Assembly: GCA_947177225.1 (NCBI GenBank)
Contig: CAMWTS010000004.1
Coordinates: 1-64,000 of the forward strand
Direction: 5' to 3'
DNA length: 64,000 bases
Source: an uncultured Alistipes sp.
GTDB lineage: Bacteria > Bacteroidota > Bacteroidia > Bacteroidales > Rikenellaceae
The notes beneath the pieces were generated by a model that was not told where the DNA came from, searched no databases, and worked only from the letters and a program-made list of their open reading frames with translations. Shown one piece after another: positions 16,466 to 26,225 of the stretch; position 1 is the first letter of the stretch; each line of letters opens with the position of its first letter. The position numbers and the translations under genes are program-made.

Positions 16466-18826
16466 ATGAACTATCTTTTATCCGACATAGCCCGCATTTG
16501 CGGCGGACGGCTATGCGGCGTCGACCGCAGGGTGCGTCGTGTGGCGACCGATTCGCGCAGCTGCTCGATGGGCGACGATGTGCTGTTTGCGGCCATTGCG
16601 GGGGATAATCACGACGGGCACGACTTTATCGGGCAGATGTTTGCCCGCGGTGTCGAGGCCTTCATCGTCGAGCGCCAGACGGAGTTGCCGTCGGACGGGT
16701 GCGGAGCGGTGGTCGTCGACTCCTCCATCGATGCCTTGCAGCGTCTGGCCGCCTTTCACCGCAGGCAGTTCAAAGGGCGTGTGGCGGCTATCGCCGGCTC
16801 CAACGGCAAGACGATAGTCAAGGAGTGGATAGCTGCGGCCACGCCGCGCGAGGTGAAATATGTCGCCTCGCCGATGAGCTACAACTCGCAGCTGGGAGTG
16901 GCTCTGTCGCTGCTCATGATCGAGGGCGACGAACAGGTGGCCTATATAGAGGCCGGTATATCGCGTCCGGGCGAGATGGCGCGGTTGGAGCGCATGATAC
17001 GTCCCGAGATAGTGGTTTTCACCTCGATAGGCGATGCCCACTCGGTCAATTTCGAGAGCCGGAGACAGAAGATCGACGAAAAACTCGCACTCGCAGCCGG
17101 TGCCTCGACCATAATATACAGCAGCCGTTATCCCGATCTTGCCGAGCGCATCGTCGCGCTGTACGGCGATCGCCGGCTGATCGACTCGGCATCGTTGCAT
17201 GCCGATTGCGGACACGGACGCAGCGAGGCTCTGCATATCGATTCGCAACATACGGCCGCCTTGTGCAGTGTGCTGGGCTATGAGTTCGATCCGCAGAGAG
17301 TATGCGGCGAGGTGGCCATGCGTTTGGAGTTGAAGCAGGGCATAGGCTCGTCGACGATCATCGATGATACCTACAACTCCGATATAAACTCTCTGGCCGT
17401 TGCTCTGGACATGCTTCACGCGCAGGCCATGGGACGGCGCAAGATCGCCGTCTTGTCGGACATAGAGCAGAGCGGCACTCCCGAAGAGGAGCTTTATGCC
17501 CGTGTGGCCGAGATCGTGGCGCAAGCCGATGTCGACCGTCTGGTGGGTGTGGGTGCTGCCATAGGACGCCATGCTGATATGTTCGGGTGCGATGCGGTAT
17601 TCTATTCGTCGACCGACGAGTTGCTGCACGCGCTGCCGCGAGAGGATTGGAGCGAGGCAGCCATATTGCTCAAAGGCAGCCGCAGCAGTCGTCTGGAACG
17701 GGTATGTCATCGTTTGGAGCGCAAGAGCCATACGACGGTGTTGGAGGTCGATCTGTCGGCCATGAAGTCGAACCTCGACTACTATCGCCGTCTGTTGCCG
17801 CCCCATCACATGCTTATGGCCATGGTCAAGGCCGGCAGCTACGGAGCCGGTGACGCGGAGGTGGCGCAGATGCTCCAACACGAGGGCATAGCCTATCTTG
17901 CGGTGGCATTTGCCGACGAAGGCGTGACGCTGCGCGAGAGGGGTATCACGATGCCCGTTGTGGTGCTCAATGCTGATGAAGACAGCTTCGAGCAGATGAT
18001 AAGCTATGATCTGGAACCCGAAATATACAGTTTCCGTTCGCTCGATGCTTTTGCCCGTGCCGCAGAGCGTGCCTCCCGCAAGGACTATCCTATACACATC
18101 AAGCTCGATACGGGCATGCACCGGCTGGGTTTCATGCCCGGGCAGATCGACCGGCTTGCCGACAGGCTCGTGACGATACGCAGCCTGAGAGTGGCTACCG
18201 TATTTTCGCATCTCAATTGCTCCGATACGCCGTCGCAAGACGACTATACGCGTGCTCAGATCGCACTCTATAATCAGATGAGCAGCAGTCTGTGCGAGCG
18301 TCTGCCATATCGCGTGGTGCGCCACACGGCTCAGTCGGCAGGCATGGAGCGGTTCCCCGAAGCTCTGTTCGACATGTGCCGTCTGGGCTTGGGGCTTTAC
18401 GGTTTCGGCTTCGAACACAACGAAGCGTTGACCCCTGTGTCGACTCTGCGCACGCGCATCGTGCAGATCAAGCATCTGCCGGCGGGCGAGTGTGTAGGTT
18501 ACGGTCGTGCAGGAGTGCTCGCGCGTGATTCGGTGACGGCGACAATACCCGTCGGATATGCCGACGGTCTGGACCGTCATCTTGGCTGCGGCCGCTGGTC
18601 GATGCTGGTGGCAGGGCGGCCGGCACCGGTGGTGGGTCGCATCTGCATGGACAGCTGCATGATCGACATTACCGATATAGATGGTGTGGAAGAGGGCGAC
18701 GAGGTGGTGGTATTCTCCGCCGAGAGGGGCAATACGCTCGAAGATATGGCGCGTGTGCTCGACACCATCTCCTATGAGATAATGGCGTCGGTATCGACGC
18801 GCGTAAAACGAATATACAGAAAGTGA
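16466..18826 (+). CDS. murF-alr: Bifunctional MurF ligase / alanine racemase
   Basis: A 786-residue fusion of two peptidoglycan-precursor enzymes. The N-terminal half is MurF, which adds D-Ala-D-Ala to UDP-MurNAc-tripeptide with ATP; its P-loop is GSNGKT (111-116). The C-terminal half from about residue 428 is PLP-dependent alanine racemase, which makes D-Ala; the PLP lysine is Lys455 in MVKAGSYGAG. Other racemase signatures are LDTGMHRLGF, VGYADG and CMDSCMIDI. The fusion is typical of Bacteroidota and would couple supply of D-Ala to its use, although a D-Ala-D-Ala ligase (Ddl) acts in between. No frameshift or stop is seen at the join. It is translationally close to mutS2 upstream and the methyltransferase gene downstream. 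Confidence 0.95.
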   Translation: MNYLLSDIARICGGRLCGVDRRVRRVATDSRSCSMGDDVLFAAIAGDNHDGHDFIGQMFARGVEAFIVERQTELPSDGCGAVVVDSSIDALQRLAAFHRRQFKGRVAAIAGSNGKTIVKEWIAAATPREVKYVASPMSYNSQLGVALSLLMIEGDEQVAYIEAGISRPGEMARLERMIRPEIVVFTSIGDAHSVNFESRRQKIDEKLALAAGASTIIYSSRYPDLAERIVALYGDRRLIDSASLHADCGHGRSEALHIDSQHTAALCSVLGYEFDPQRVCGEVAMRLELKQGIGSSTIIDDTYNSDINSLAVALDMLHAQAMGRRKIAVLSDIEQSGTPEEELYARVAEIVAQADVDRLVGVGAAIGRHADMFGCDAVFYSSTDELLHALPREDWSEAAILLKGSRSSRLERVCHRLERKSHTTVLEVDLSAMKSNLDYYRRLLPPHHMLMAMVKAGSYGAGDAEVAQMLQHEGIAYLAVAFADEGVTLRERGITMPVVVLNADEDSFEQMISYDLEPEIYSFRSLDAFARAAERASRKDYPIHIKLDTGMHRLGFMPGQIDRLADRLVTIRSLRVATVFSHLNCSDTPSQDDYTRAQIALYNQMSSSLCERLPYRVVRHTAQSAGMERFPEALFDMCRLGLGLYGFGFEHNEALTPVSTLRTRIVQIKHLPAGECVGYGRAGVLARDSVTATIPVGYADGLDRHLGCGRWSMLVAGRPAPVVGRICMDSCMIDITDIDGVEEGDEVVVFSAERGNTLEDMARVLDTISYEIMASVSTRVKRIYRK

Positions 18827-18831
18827 CGGCT

Positions 18832-19545
18832 ATGAAAGGTACGTTATATATGATTCCATGTCCCATATCGGAGCAGACCGAGGTCTACGATGTGGTGCCG
18901 GAAGCCAATCGGCGGGTGATCGATTCGCTCGATTATTTCATCGTCGAGAATACGCGTTCGGCGCGACGTTTCCTGTCGCGTGCCGGCGTGGCGCGTCCCA
19001 TTGCCGAGTTGGAGTTCGTCGAGTTGAACGAGCATACCACTTCTGCCGCCGACGTCGAGCGCATGATACGCCCGTTGGAGCAGGGACGCTCGGCCGGGGT
19101 CATCTCGGAAGCCGGTCTGCCCGGTGTCGCCGATCCCGGAGCTCAGGCTGTCGCGGCTGCGCACCGCCGTGGCATACGCATAGTGCCGCTGGTAGGCCCG
19201 TCGTCGATAATGATGGCGCTGATGGCATCGGGACAGAACGGACAGTCGTTCGCTTTCAACGGCTATCTGCCGGTCAAGGAGCCGGAGCGTTCGCGTGCCA
19301 TACGCTCGTTCGAGAAGCGTGCCCATGCCGAGCGTCAGAGCCAGATATTCATCGAGGCTCCCTACCGCAATGCAAAGCTGTTGGAGACTATGCTCGGTGT
19401 GCTTTCGCCGTCTACTTTGCTGACTGTGGCGGCCGACATCACCTCTGCCTCGGAATCGATCTCGACCATGCGCGTGGAACAGTGGCGCAAGGTGCCGATG
19501 CCCGATATTCAGAAGCGTCCGACGATATTCATATTGGGCATATAA
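18832..19545 (+). CDS. RsmI-like SAM-dependent methyltransferase
   Basis: A 237-residue protein of the tetrapyrrole-methylase fold family, related to RsmI, the 16S rRNA cytidine-2'-O-methyltransferase. Visible signatures are the first strand LYMIPCPI, FIVENTRSARRFL, the SAM loop ISEAGLPGVADPG and the GPSSIMMALMASG segment. Bacteroidota carry this shorter protein besides a canonical RsmI, so rRNA methylation is likely but not assured. I used the ATG at 18832; a GTG three codons earlier overlaps the murF-alr stop. It is followed by grpE. Confidence 0.82.
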   Translation: MKGTLYMIPCPISEQTEVYDVVPEANRRVIDSLDYFIVENTRSARRFLSRAGVARPIAELEFVELNEHTTSAADVERMIRPLEQGRSAGVISEAGLPGVADPGAQAVAAAHRRGIRIVPLVGPSSIMMALMASGQNGQSFAFNGYLPVKEPERSRAIRSFEKRAHAERQSQIFIEAPYRNAKLLETMLGVLSPSTLLTVAADITSASESISTMRVEQWRKVPMPDIQKRPTIFILGI

Positions 19546-19587
19546 TTTGCTCGATATAAGGCCATGAGACTAAAAATAAACAGATTT

Positions 19588-20166
19588 ATGAAGGATAAAA
19601 GATCTAATAACCAAGAAGATACTATGACAAATACCGCCTCTCAGACCGCCGAAGCCGCAGAGGCTGCGGCTGCCGCCAAAGACAATATGTCAGACGAGAC
19701 GACCGCTGCAACTGACAATATGTCAGAACCATCGCTCGAAGAGCAGATCGCCGCATGGCACGATAAATATCTGCGTCTGCAAGCCGAGTTCGACAACTTC
19801 CGCAAGCGCACTTTGCGCGAGAAGATGGAGCTGGTCGAGCATGGCGGAGAGGAGGTGCTGAAAGCCGTGCTGTCGGTCATGGACGATATGCAGCGTGCGG
19901 TCGAGGCATCGCGCAAGAGCGATGACATAGAGGCCTTGCGCGAGGGTGAGGGATTGGTCGTCAAGAAGTTTGCCGACATGCTCGCCAAGTTCGACGTGCA
20001 CGAGATCGAGTGCATCGATACGGAGTTCGATGCCGACCGGCAGGAGGCTGTGGCGCGTTTCGCCGCCGGTGAGGATAAGAGCGGCCGCGTGATCGACGTG
20101 GTGCAGCGCGGCTACATGCGCGGCGACAAGGTGTTGCGCTACGCCAAAGTGGTTGTGGGCGAATAA
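19588..20166 (+). CDS. grpE: Nucleotide exchange factor GrpE
   Basis: Releases ADP from DnaK and so drives the Hsp70 cycle with DnaJ, encoded next. About 192 residues. The N-terminal 50 residues are disordered and Ala/Thr-rich, with a small internal duplication (DNMSDE / DNMSEP). A long helix follows (YLRLQAEFDNFRKRTLREKM) that makes the GrpE dimer, then the beta wing ending in VVQRGYMRGDKVLRYAKVVV, the family C-terminal signature. ATGs at 19564 and 19624 are alternative starts. dnaK is not in the window. Confidence 0.93.
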   Translation: MKDKRSNNQEDTMTNTASQTAEAAEAAAAAKDNMSDETTAATDNMSEPSLEEQIAAWHDKYLRLQAEFDNFRKRTLREKMELVEHGGEEVLKAVLSVMDDMQRAVEASRKSDDIEALREGEGLVVKKFADMLAKFDVHEIECIDTEFDADRQEAVARFAAGEDKSGRVIDVVQRGYMRGDKVLRYAKVVVGE

Positions 20167-20194
20167 CGATCATAGGTAAGATAACGAAGAAACT

Positions 20195-21361
20195 ATGGCA
20201 GAGAAGAGAGATTACTACGAGGTGTTGGGCGTGGAACGCAATGCCGATGCCGATACGATAAAGAAGGCCTATCGCAAGGCCGCTATAAAATATCACCCCG
20301 ATAAGAATCCGGGCGACAAGGAGGCCGAGGAGAAGTTCAAGGAGGCAGCCGAGGCCTACGACGTACTGTCCAATCAGGACAAGCGTGCGCGCTATGACCG
20401 TTTCGGCCATGCGGGCATGAGCGGTGCGGCAGGCGGTGCCGGCGGCTTCGAGGGCTTCGGCGGTTTCGGCGGCGGCGGCTTCTCGATGGAGGATATATTC
20501 TCGCAGTTCGGCGACATCTTCGGCGGGCATTTCGGCGGCTCGTCGCGCAGCGGCGGCGGTCAGCGCGTCAATCGCGGCAGCGACATACGCATCACCGTGA
20601 AGCTGACTTTGGCCGAGATCGCCAACGGCACCACCAAGAAGTTGAAGATAAACAAGATGGTGGCCTGTGACAAGTGCGGCGGTACGGGCGCCAAAGATAA
20701 ATCGTCATATCAGACTTGTCCTACCTGCAACGGTTCGGGCTATGTGACGCGTGTCGAAAACACCTTCTTCGGCCGCATGCAGACCCAGAGCGTATGTCCT
20801 ACCTGCGGCGGTACGGGACAGATCATCAAGGAGAAGTGCGACAAGTGCGGCGGCGAGGGTGCCGTCAAGGGTTCGGAGGTGATCGAGGTGAAGATACCTG
20901 CCGGCGTGGGCGACGGCATGGCTCTGACGGTGCACGGCAAGGGCAATGCTGCACGTCACGGTGGTGTGAACGGCGATCTGCTGGTGGTGATCGAGGAGGA
21001 GCACGATCCGCAATTGGTGCGCGACGGCAACGATTTGATCCACAATCTCAATATCACCGTCACGACAGCCCTGTTGGGCGGCGAGGTGGAGGTTCCGACC
21101 ATCGACGGCAAGGCTCGCATAAAGGTGGCTCCGGGAACGCATGCCGGCAAGGTATTGCGTCTGAGGGGCAAGGGTCTGCCCGATGTCAACGGTTACGGCC
21201 GCGGCGACATACTGGTGGTTGTCGACATTACCATTCCCGACAAGCTCAATTCGGAGGAGCGTCGTCTGGTCGAGGCACTGGCTGAGCAGCCGGCGTTCAA
21301 GCGCGCCTCTAAGGTGGAGAACCAGAACATTTTCGAGCGAATGAAGAACTTCTTCCGTTAG
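20195..21361 (+). CDS. dnaJ: Chaperone DnaJ
   Basis: A 388-residue Hsp40 that delivers unfolded proteins to DnaK and stimulates its ATPase. All class I domains are visible: J domain with the HPD motif (YHPDKNP), a Gly/Phe-rich linker ([10 protein letters not shown]), the zinc domain with four CxxCxGxG repeats ([32 protein letters not shown]), and the C-terminal substrate-binding region. It starts 28 bases after grpE. No heat-shock operator of the CIRCE type was seen upstream. Confidence 0.96.
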   Translation: MAEKRDYYEVLGVERNADADTIKKAYRKAAIKYHPDKNPGDKEAEEKFKEAAEAYDVLSNQDKRARYDRFGHAGMSGAAGGAGGFEGFGGFGGGGFSMEDIFSQFGDIFGGHFGGSSRSGGGQRVNRGSDIRITVKLTLAEIANGTTKKLKINKMVACDKCGGTGAKDKSSYQTCPTCNGSGYVTRVENTFFGRMQTQSVCPTCGGTGQIIKEKCDKCGGEGAVKGSEVIEVKIPAGVGDGMALTVHGKGNAARHGGVNGDLLVVIEEEHDPQLVRDGNDLIHNLNITVTTALLGGEVEVPTIDGKARIKVAPGTHAGKVLRLRGKGLPDVNGYGRGDILVVVDITIPDKLNSEERRLVEALAEQPAFKRASKVENQNIFERMKNFFR

Positions 21362-21427
21362 ATTGAGAGCAGTATAATCAGGTGGCGGTGCCTAAGCTGG
21401 CCTCGCACACCGCAACACAGATAGCTT

Positions 21428-21928
21428 ATGTCGATATTTCGTCCCTACCGCAAAGACCCCAAAAAGTTCACCTACATACCGCGTTATTTCGACCCGGTGA
21501 AGGAGGAGCGCGAGCAGCGGCGCCGCGAGCTGCACGGTCAGAGTTCCGAGACCGATTCCGAGGAGTATGTACCCGGCAGGTATATCCGCACGCAGCGCGA
21601 TGCGCGCGATGAAAGACGTGCCGAGCGGCAGCGTTCGCAGGGGCGCAACCGTCTGACGGGAGTAGTCATATTGTTGGTGTTCGTGGCGGTGTTCATATTC
21701 GTGCTTTATCCGCGCATAATGGGGCTTGTGAACCGTGCGGCCGAGCAGAGGCAGACATCGGAGACGGCCGACAGCATGGTGATGGAGCTTACGGAGATGG
21801 GCATCGACATGTCGAAATATCCCGATTACGTCAAGAATATCGAGGAGTTGGAGTACAACCGCCAGCAGACCTCTGCGACCCGGCTCAACATATACGACGA
21901 CGATGTCGACCTTACGGAGAAACATTAG
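21428..21928 (+). CDS. Conserved small single-pass membrane protein
   Basis: 166 residues, no function recognised. The first 75 residues are strongly basic and presumably cytoplasmic (KDPKKFTYIPRYFDP; many Arg). One transmembrane helix follows at about 78-98 (GVVILLVFVAVFIFVLYP), then an acidic C-terminal tail of about 65 residues. It ends 9 bases before mutL. Similar short membrane proteins upstream of mutL are found in Bacteroidota, so linkage to mutL is probably ancestral, but a role in repair is not shown. Confidence 0.7.
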   Translation: MSIFRPYRKDPKKFTYIPRYFDPVKEEREQRRRELHGQSSETDSEEYVPGRYIRTQRDARDERRAERQRSQGRNRLTGVVILLVFVAVFIFVLYPRIMGLVNRAAEQRQTSETADSMVMELTEMGIDMSKYPDYVKNIEELEYNRQQTSATRLNIYDDDVDLTEKH

Positions 21929-21937
21929 AGACCTGAT

Positions 21938-23920
21938 ATGAGCGATAAGATCAAACTGCTGCCCGAAATAGTTGCCAACCAGATTGCTGCCGGCGAGGTA
22001 GTCAACACCCCGTCGAATGTGGTCAAGGAGATGATGGAGAACTCGATCGATGCCGGTGCCCGAAGCATCAGGGTCAATTTCCGCGACGGCGGCAAGCAAC
22101 TCATACAAATTATCGACGACGGCGAGGGCATGTCGCCGCTCGATGCGCGCATGGCCTTCGACCGCCATGCCACCAGCAAGATATCGTCGTTCGACGACAT
22201 ATATTCGCTCCACACTTTCGGTTTTCGCGGTGAGGCTCTGGCTTCGATTGCTGCCGTAGCGGAGGTTGAGCTGCGCACGCGGCAGGCCGGCGACGAGGTG
22301 GGTACTCAGACGATCATTCGCGGCGGAGAGTTCCAGAGTCAGACTCCGGTGATGTGTCCCGTGGGGGCGCAGTTCGCCGTGAGAAACATATTTTACAATG
22401 TCCCCTCGCGCCGCAAGTTCATCGATGGCGACAATGCGCGACTGGTGTCGCAGATGAAACAGGAGTTCACGCGTGTGGCTCTGTGCAATCCCGAGGTGGA
22501 GTTCGAACTGATGTCGAACGATGCACCGCTCTATCGTCTGCCGGCATCGAATCTTGCCGGACGCATCGTCGATCTTATAGGCAAACACATAAAACATAAT
22601 CTGTTGGACGTGTCGGTCGAAACCTCGGTGGTTTCGCTCAGCGGTTTCGTGGGACGTCCGGCTGCGGCCAAGAAGCGCAATTCGGAGCAGTATCTGTTTG
22701 TCAACGGCCGCTATTTCCAGTCGCCGCAGTTGCAGAAAGCCATCTGCAAGGCCTACGAGAAACTTATACCCGAGGGGTGCACCCCCTCCTATTTCATCTA
22801 CATGACCGTCGATGCCGATCGGGTCGATGTCAACGTCCACCCGCAGAAGACTACGGTGAAGTTCGCCGACGGCGAGGTGATTGCGCAGATCGTGCAGGCC
22901 GCTGTGCGCGAGACTCTTGCCAAGACGGGAGCCATTCCGATGATGGATTTCTCGACCGAGGGTCGTGTGGATATTCCCGTCATGCGACGCGATGCGGTCT
23001 ATCGCGAGCCGCGCTCGATGAGCAACAGCTCCTACAATCCGTTCCGCGAGGAGTATATAGATGTGTCGGCACCCATGCCCGACGAGGCGTTTACGGGCTT
23101 CGATGTCCCTTACGACGGCGAGATGCCGCAGAGTGTTCACGAGCCTTCGCCGCGGGAGATGATGAATGTGGCCGCAGAGCAGTCGGACGAAGAGTTTGTC
23201 TCGATATCGTCTGCCATGACCTCGCCCGTGTCATCATCGGCCATAGAGTATGTCGACGAGGAGTTGTCGGAGGGCGTGGAACAGGAGTTGGAATATATCT
23301 CTTCGCCCGAATCAGGGACTGTCGGGAGCGGCGAGCCGGGCTTGTTCGCTGCCGCCTCCTTCGAGGAGGTATGCTCGTGGCGCAACGGCTATGCTTCGGC
23401 ACTTTATGGCGGCCGGGCGGTAGTGATCGATCTGAGACGCGTGCGCGAGCGCATAGTCTACGAGAATACGCTTGCCGTGTTGTCGTATGGCTCGGCACCG
23501 AGCCAGCGTCTGCTTTTTGCCGAACGTCTGACCTTGGGAGCCGAAGAGTACGAGGCCATGGAGCTGCATGCCACGGAGTTTGCGGCATTGGGCTTCGAGG
23601 TGGAGTTTGCCGGCGATGGCGTGATCGAGGTCGGTGGTGTGCCTGCCGTTGCCGGGCAGGGCATGGCTGTCGACGAATTGATCTATGATCTTTTGCAGGG
23701 TATAGACGACGGACAGATGCCGGTGCAGATGCAGCGTCGGCGCATGGCCGAGGTGATGGCGCGTCGCGCGGCGGCATCTTACGGCAAGGGCATAAGCTCG
23801 GCCGAGGCGCAGTCGCTGATGTCGCAGTTGGAGAGTTGCCTGGATCGCAGCTTCTCGCCGTCGGGACGCCCTTTGATGGCCGAATTGACCGTCGAGGAGA
23901 TTCGGGCGAAACTCAGTTGA
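21938..23920 (+). CDS. mutL: DNA mismatch repair protein MutL
   Basis: 660 residues. MutL links MutS mismatch recognition to strand incision. The GHKL ATPase motifs are intact (EMMENSIDAGA, IDDGEGM, GFRGEALASIA). A low-complexity acidic linker covers about 370-465, and a C-terminal dimerisation/endonuclease domain follows. The endonuclease motif of MutL is DQHA(X)2E(X)4E. Here the aligned segment is DLRRVRERIVYE at about 498-509: Asp and both Glu keep their spacing, but Gln-His-Ala is Leu-Arg-Arg. Whether this still nicks DNA is uncertain. It is followed 16 bases later by the rhomboid gene. Confidence 0.94.
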   Translation: MSDKIKLLPEIVANQIAAGEVVNTPSNVVKEMMENSIDAGARSIRVNFRDGGKQLIQIIDDGEGMSPLDARMAFDRHATSKISSFDDIYSLHTFGFRGEALASIAAVAEVELRTRQAGDEVGTQTIIRGGEFQSQTPVMCPVGAQFAVRNIFYNVPSRRKFIDGDNARLVSQMKQEFTRVALCNPEVEFELMSNDAPLYRLPASNLAGRIVDLIGKHIKHNLLDVSVETSVVSLSGFVGRPAAAKKRNSEQYLFVNGRYFQSPQLQKAICKAYEKLIPEGCTPSYFIYMTVDADRVDVNVHPQKTTVKFADGEVIAQIVQAAVRETLAKTGAIPMMDFSTEGRVDIPVMRRDAVYREPRSMSNSSYNPFREEYIDVSAPMPDEAFTGFDVPYDGEMPQSVHEPSPREMMNVAAEQSDEEFVSISSAMTSPVSSSAIEYVDEELSEGVEQELEYISSPESGTVGSGEPGLFAAASFEEVCSWRNGYASALYGGRAVVIDLRRVRERIVYENTLAVLSYGSAPSQRLLFAERLTLGAEEYEAMELHATEFAALGFEVEFAGDGVIEVGGVPAVAGQGMAVDELIYDLLQGIDDGQMPVQMQRRRMAEVMARRAAASYGKGISSAEAQSLMSQLESCLDRSFSPSGRPLMAELTVEEIRAKLS

Positions 23921-23936
23921 TGAAAAACATAATATT

Positions 23937-24602
23937 ATGAACCGATATGTTTCACAACGCGCCTCCGTGCCGCCTGCGGTGATGAATCTCATCATTGCCA
24001 ATGCGCTGGCATTCATGGCGATGTTTCTTTTGGTGAAGTCTCCCGAGCAGGAGTGGGATATCTACGCACGTTTTGCGCTGCACCCCATGCAGAGCCCGCT
24101 GTTCGAGTGGTGGCAGCCGTTGACCTACATGTTCATGCACGGCAGTTTCGGCCATCTCTTTTTCAATATGTTCGCACTCTACATGTTCGGACGGACGTTG
24201 GAATGGGAGCTTGGCACGAAGCGTTTTCTCGTCTATTACTTCGTTTGCGGCATAGGTGCGGCACTGGTGCAGATGCTCGTGGGACAGATCGATATTGCCG
24301 GCATGGTTAAGGATTCGGCGGCCTACTGGCAATATATGGTTACACCCACGGTCGGTGCTTCGGGTGCGGTGTTCGGCCTTCTTCTGGCATTCGGCATGAT
24401 GCACCCCAACGCTGTCATCATGCTGCTCATACCGCCCATACCGATCAAGGCGAAGTGGTTCGTGGTGATCTACGGTGCCATCGAGTTGCTGTTCGGCGTA
24501 TCGGGGCGCATGGACAATGTGGCGCATTTCGCCCATCTCGGCGGAATGTTCTGGGGCTGGCTGCTGCTGTTGTGGTGGCGCAAGAGACGACGCATATATT
24601 AA
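23937..24602 (+). CDS. Rhomboid family intramembrane serine protease
   Basis: 221 residues with about six transmembrane helices. Rhomboids cut transmembrane segments inside the bilayer. The catalytic Ser is in GASGAVFG (Ser142) and the partner His is His200 in HFAHLGG (His197 is also near). The amphipathic loop motif HGSFGHLFFNM is intact. The C-terminus is basic (WWRKRRRIY). It lies between mutL and an EEP-family gene, an order common in Bacteroidota. The substrate is unknown. Confidence 0.92.
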   Translation: MNRYVSQRASVPPAVMNLIIANALAFMAMFLLVKSPEQEWDIYARFALHPMQSPLFEWWQPLTYMFMHGSFGHLFFNMFALYMFGRTLEWELGTKRFLVYYFVCGIGAALVQMLVGQIDIAGMVKDSAAYWQYMVTPTVGASGAVFGLLLAFGMMHPNAVIMLLIPPIPIKAKWFVVIYGAIELLFGVSGRMDNVAHFAHLGGMFWGWLLLLWWRKRRRIY

Positions 24603-24620
24603 TCAGTAAAGCAGGTTGCA

Positions 24621-25751
24621 ATGGGACGTCATGACGATTACTACTATGCCGATGGCTATGGCTCGCGCGACGGGGGCAGGCGGGGTTCGCTGTGGCTCTC
24701 GGTTTTCGATCTGATAATGGTCGTGGTTACGGCTATGTTCGCCGTAGGGCTTATCGTGGCATTCTTCACTCCGTATGTCGATCCGTCGACATTCGGTTCG
24801 CTCACCATAATAGGCATATTCGCTCCGCTGCTTTATGTGGCGGTGCTGGCTTCGATGCTCTTTTGGCTGGTGCGCAAGCGATGGATAACGGCGGCGTTCC
24901 TGGCCGTGTTGGTGATAATCGGGGCGTTCGATGTCTCGAAGTTCTATCGCATCGATTTCAAACGCCATTACGAGGTGTCGGAGAACCGTCGTTCGTTTAC
25001 GCTGATGAGCTATAACGTTCGCGGATTTTTCGTCGGTGAGGGCAAGAGCAATGCCCGCGGATATGTCGATTTCTTCGAGTCGATCGACCTGCCCGACGTG
25101 CTTTGTCTTCAAGAGTTCAATTGTGCGGCTCACAATACCGAGGCTATCGATTCGCTGTTCGAGGGTTACAATATGAGAGAAACGCTCGAATTCGGCAATG
25201 TCGTGGTGCGTACATACAGCCGTTTCCCGATCATCGCCCAAGGCGACATATCGGAGCAGGCGCGAGGTACGTCGCAGTGGTGCGACATTGTCGTGCGCGA
25301 CGATACGATACGCATATTCAACAACCATCTCTACTCGATGCACATCTCTGCCGACGACAGCCGCGATATCTCGCAGGGCAAGATATTTTTCGACGACAAC
25401 AAGATGCGCAGCATCGTTGCACGCATACGCGACAACTCGTCGATACGCGCCCGGCATGTCGATACACTCACACAGGTCATCGCCGCGACACGCCATGCGA
25501 AGATCGTGTGCGGCGACTTCAACGACACGCCAATGTCGTATGTCTACCGACGTATGCGCCACGGCATGAAAGACGCTTTTGTCGAGGCCGGACGCGGCTA
25601 CGGCTATACGTTCCTGCCGATGCACAAGCTGCTGAGAATAGATTATATAATGTATTCGCCGCAAATCGGGATCGATGCCTTTTCATCGATGACGGATTGT
25701 CTGTTGTCAGACCATCTGCCGATTATGGCGCGCATGCACCGCATAAAATAA
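24621..25751 (+). CDS. Membrane-anchored endonuclease/exonuclease/phosphatase-family protein
   Basis: 376 residues. The first 115 contain three hydrophobic helices that would anchor it in the inner membrane. The rest is an EEP (DNase I-like) domain with its metal and catalytic motifs: CLQEFN, FNNHLYS, GDFNDTP and the final SDHLP. Members cleave phosphodiesters of nucleic acids or phosphoinositides; which applies here cannot be told. The domain follows an odd number of helices, so it probably faces the periplasm. It sits 18 bases after the rhomboid gene. Confidence 0.85.
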   Translation: MGRHDDYYYADGYGSRDGGRRGSLWLSVFDLIMVVVTAMFAVGLIVAFFTPYVDPSTFGSLTIIGIFAPLLYVAVLASMLFWLVRKRWITAAFLAVLVIIGAFDVSKFYRIDFKRHYEVSENRRSFTLMSYNVRGFFVGEGKSNARGYVDFFESIDLPDVLCLQEFNCAAHNTEAIDSLFEGYNMRETLEFGNVVVRTYSRFPIIAQGDISEQARGTSQWCDIVVRDDTIRIFNNHLYSMHISADDSRDISQGKIFFDDNKMRSIVARIRDNSSIRARHVDTLTQVIAATRHAKIVCGDFNDTPMSYVYRRMRHGMKDAFVEAGRGYGYTFLPMHKLLRIDYIMYSPQIGIDAFSSMTDCLLSDHLPIMARMHRIK

Positions 25752-25769
25752 CGTAAAACCATATTGACC

Positions 25770-26216
25770 ATGATTTTAGATTCTATCAAGAACAGCGAGC
25801 GTTACCTTTCGCTCAATCCGCGTTTTCAAAAGGTGTTCGATTTCCTGAAACAGCACGACGCATGGACTCTGCCCGTGGGGCGCAACGATATCGATGGCGA
25901 CGAGCTGTTCGTCAACGTCTCGGAATTGGATCTCAAACCCGTCGAGGAGGCGTTGTTGGAGGTGCACGACAAATATATCGACATACAGGTGGTCTTCGGC
26001 GGCGAGGAGCTTTTCGGTTGGAGCGAGCGTTGCGATTGCCATAAGGCGCAGGGAGAGTTCGATGCTTCGCGCGATGTGCAGTTCTTCACCGATACCCCGC
26101 AGACGGTATATGCCGTACGCGAGGGACAGTTCACCATACTCTTTCCGGAGGACGCACATGCGCCGATGCTCGGCAAGGGTCATGTGCGTAAGTTGATATT
26201 CAAGGTGCTGCGATAG
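25770..26216 (+). CDS. YhcH/YjgK/YiaL (DUF386) family protein
   Basis: 148 residues of the YhcH/YjgK/YiaL cupin-like family, often found with sialic-acid or sugar-acid catabolic genes and thought to process sugar intermediates. Visible motifs are EVHDKYIDIQVVFGGEE, FFPE-like ILFPEDAHAPML and the C-terminal RKLIFKV; the His and Glu residues would bind metal. Start chosen at ATG 25770; a TTG two codons earlier is the only extension. No sugar catabolic genes are adjacent, so the substrate is open. Confidence 0.88.
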   Translation: MILDSIKNSERYLSLNPRFQKVFDFLKQHDAWTLPVGRNDIDGDELFVNVSELDLKPVEEALLEVHDKYIDIQVVFGGEELFGWSERCDCHKAQGEFDASRDVQFFTDTPQTVYAVREGQFTILFPEDAHAPMLGKGHVRKLIFKVLR

Positions 26217-26225
26217 GGTATGGCC

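Noticed and set aside
16511..18580. Long minus-strand frame over murF-alr
   Set aside because: Shadow of the fusion gene; His/Arg/Gln-rich nonsense translation.
19660..19735. Microsatellite or phase-variable tract in grpE
   Set aside because: The duplicated DNMS segments are imperfect and in a disordered region; there is no simple-sequence tract that would shift the frame.
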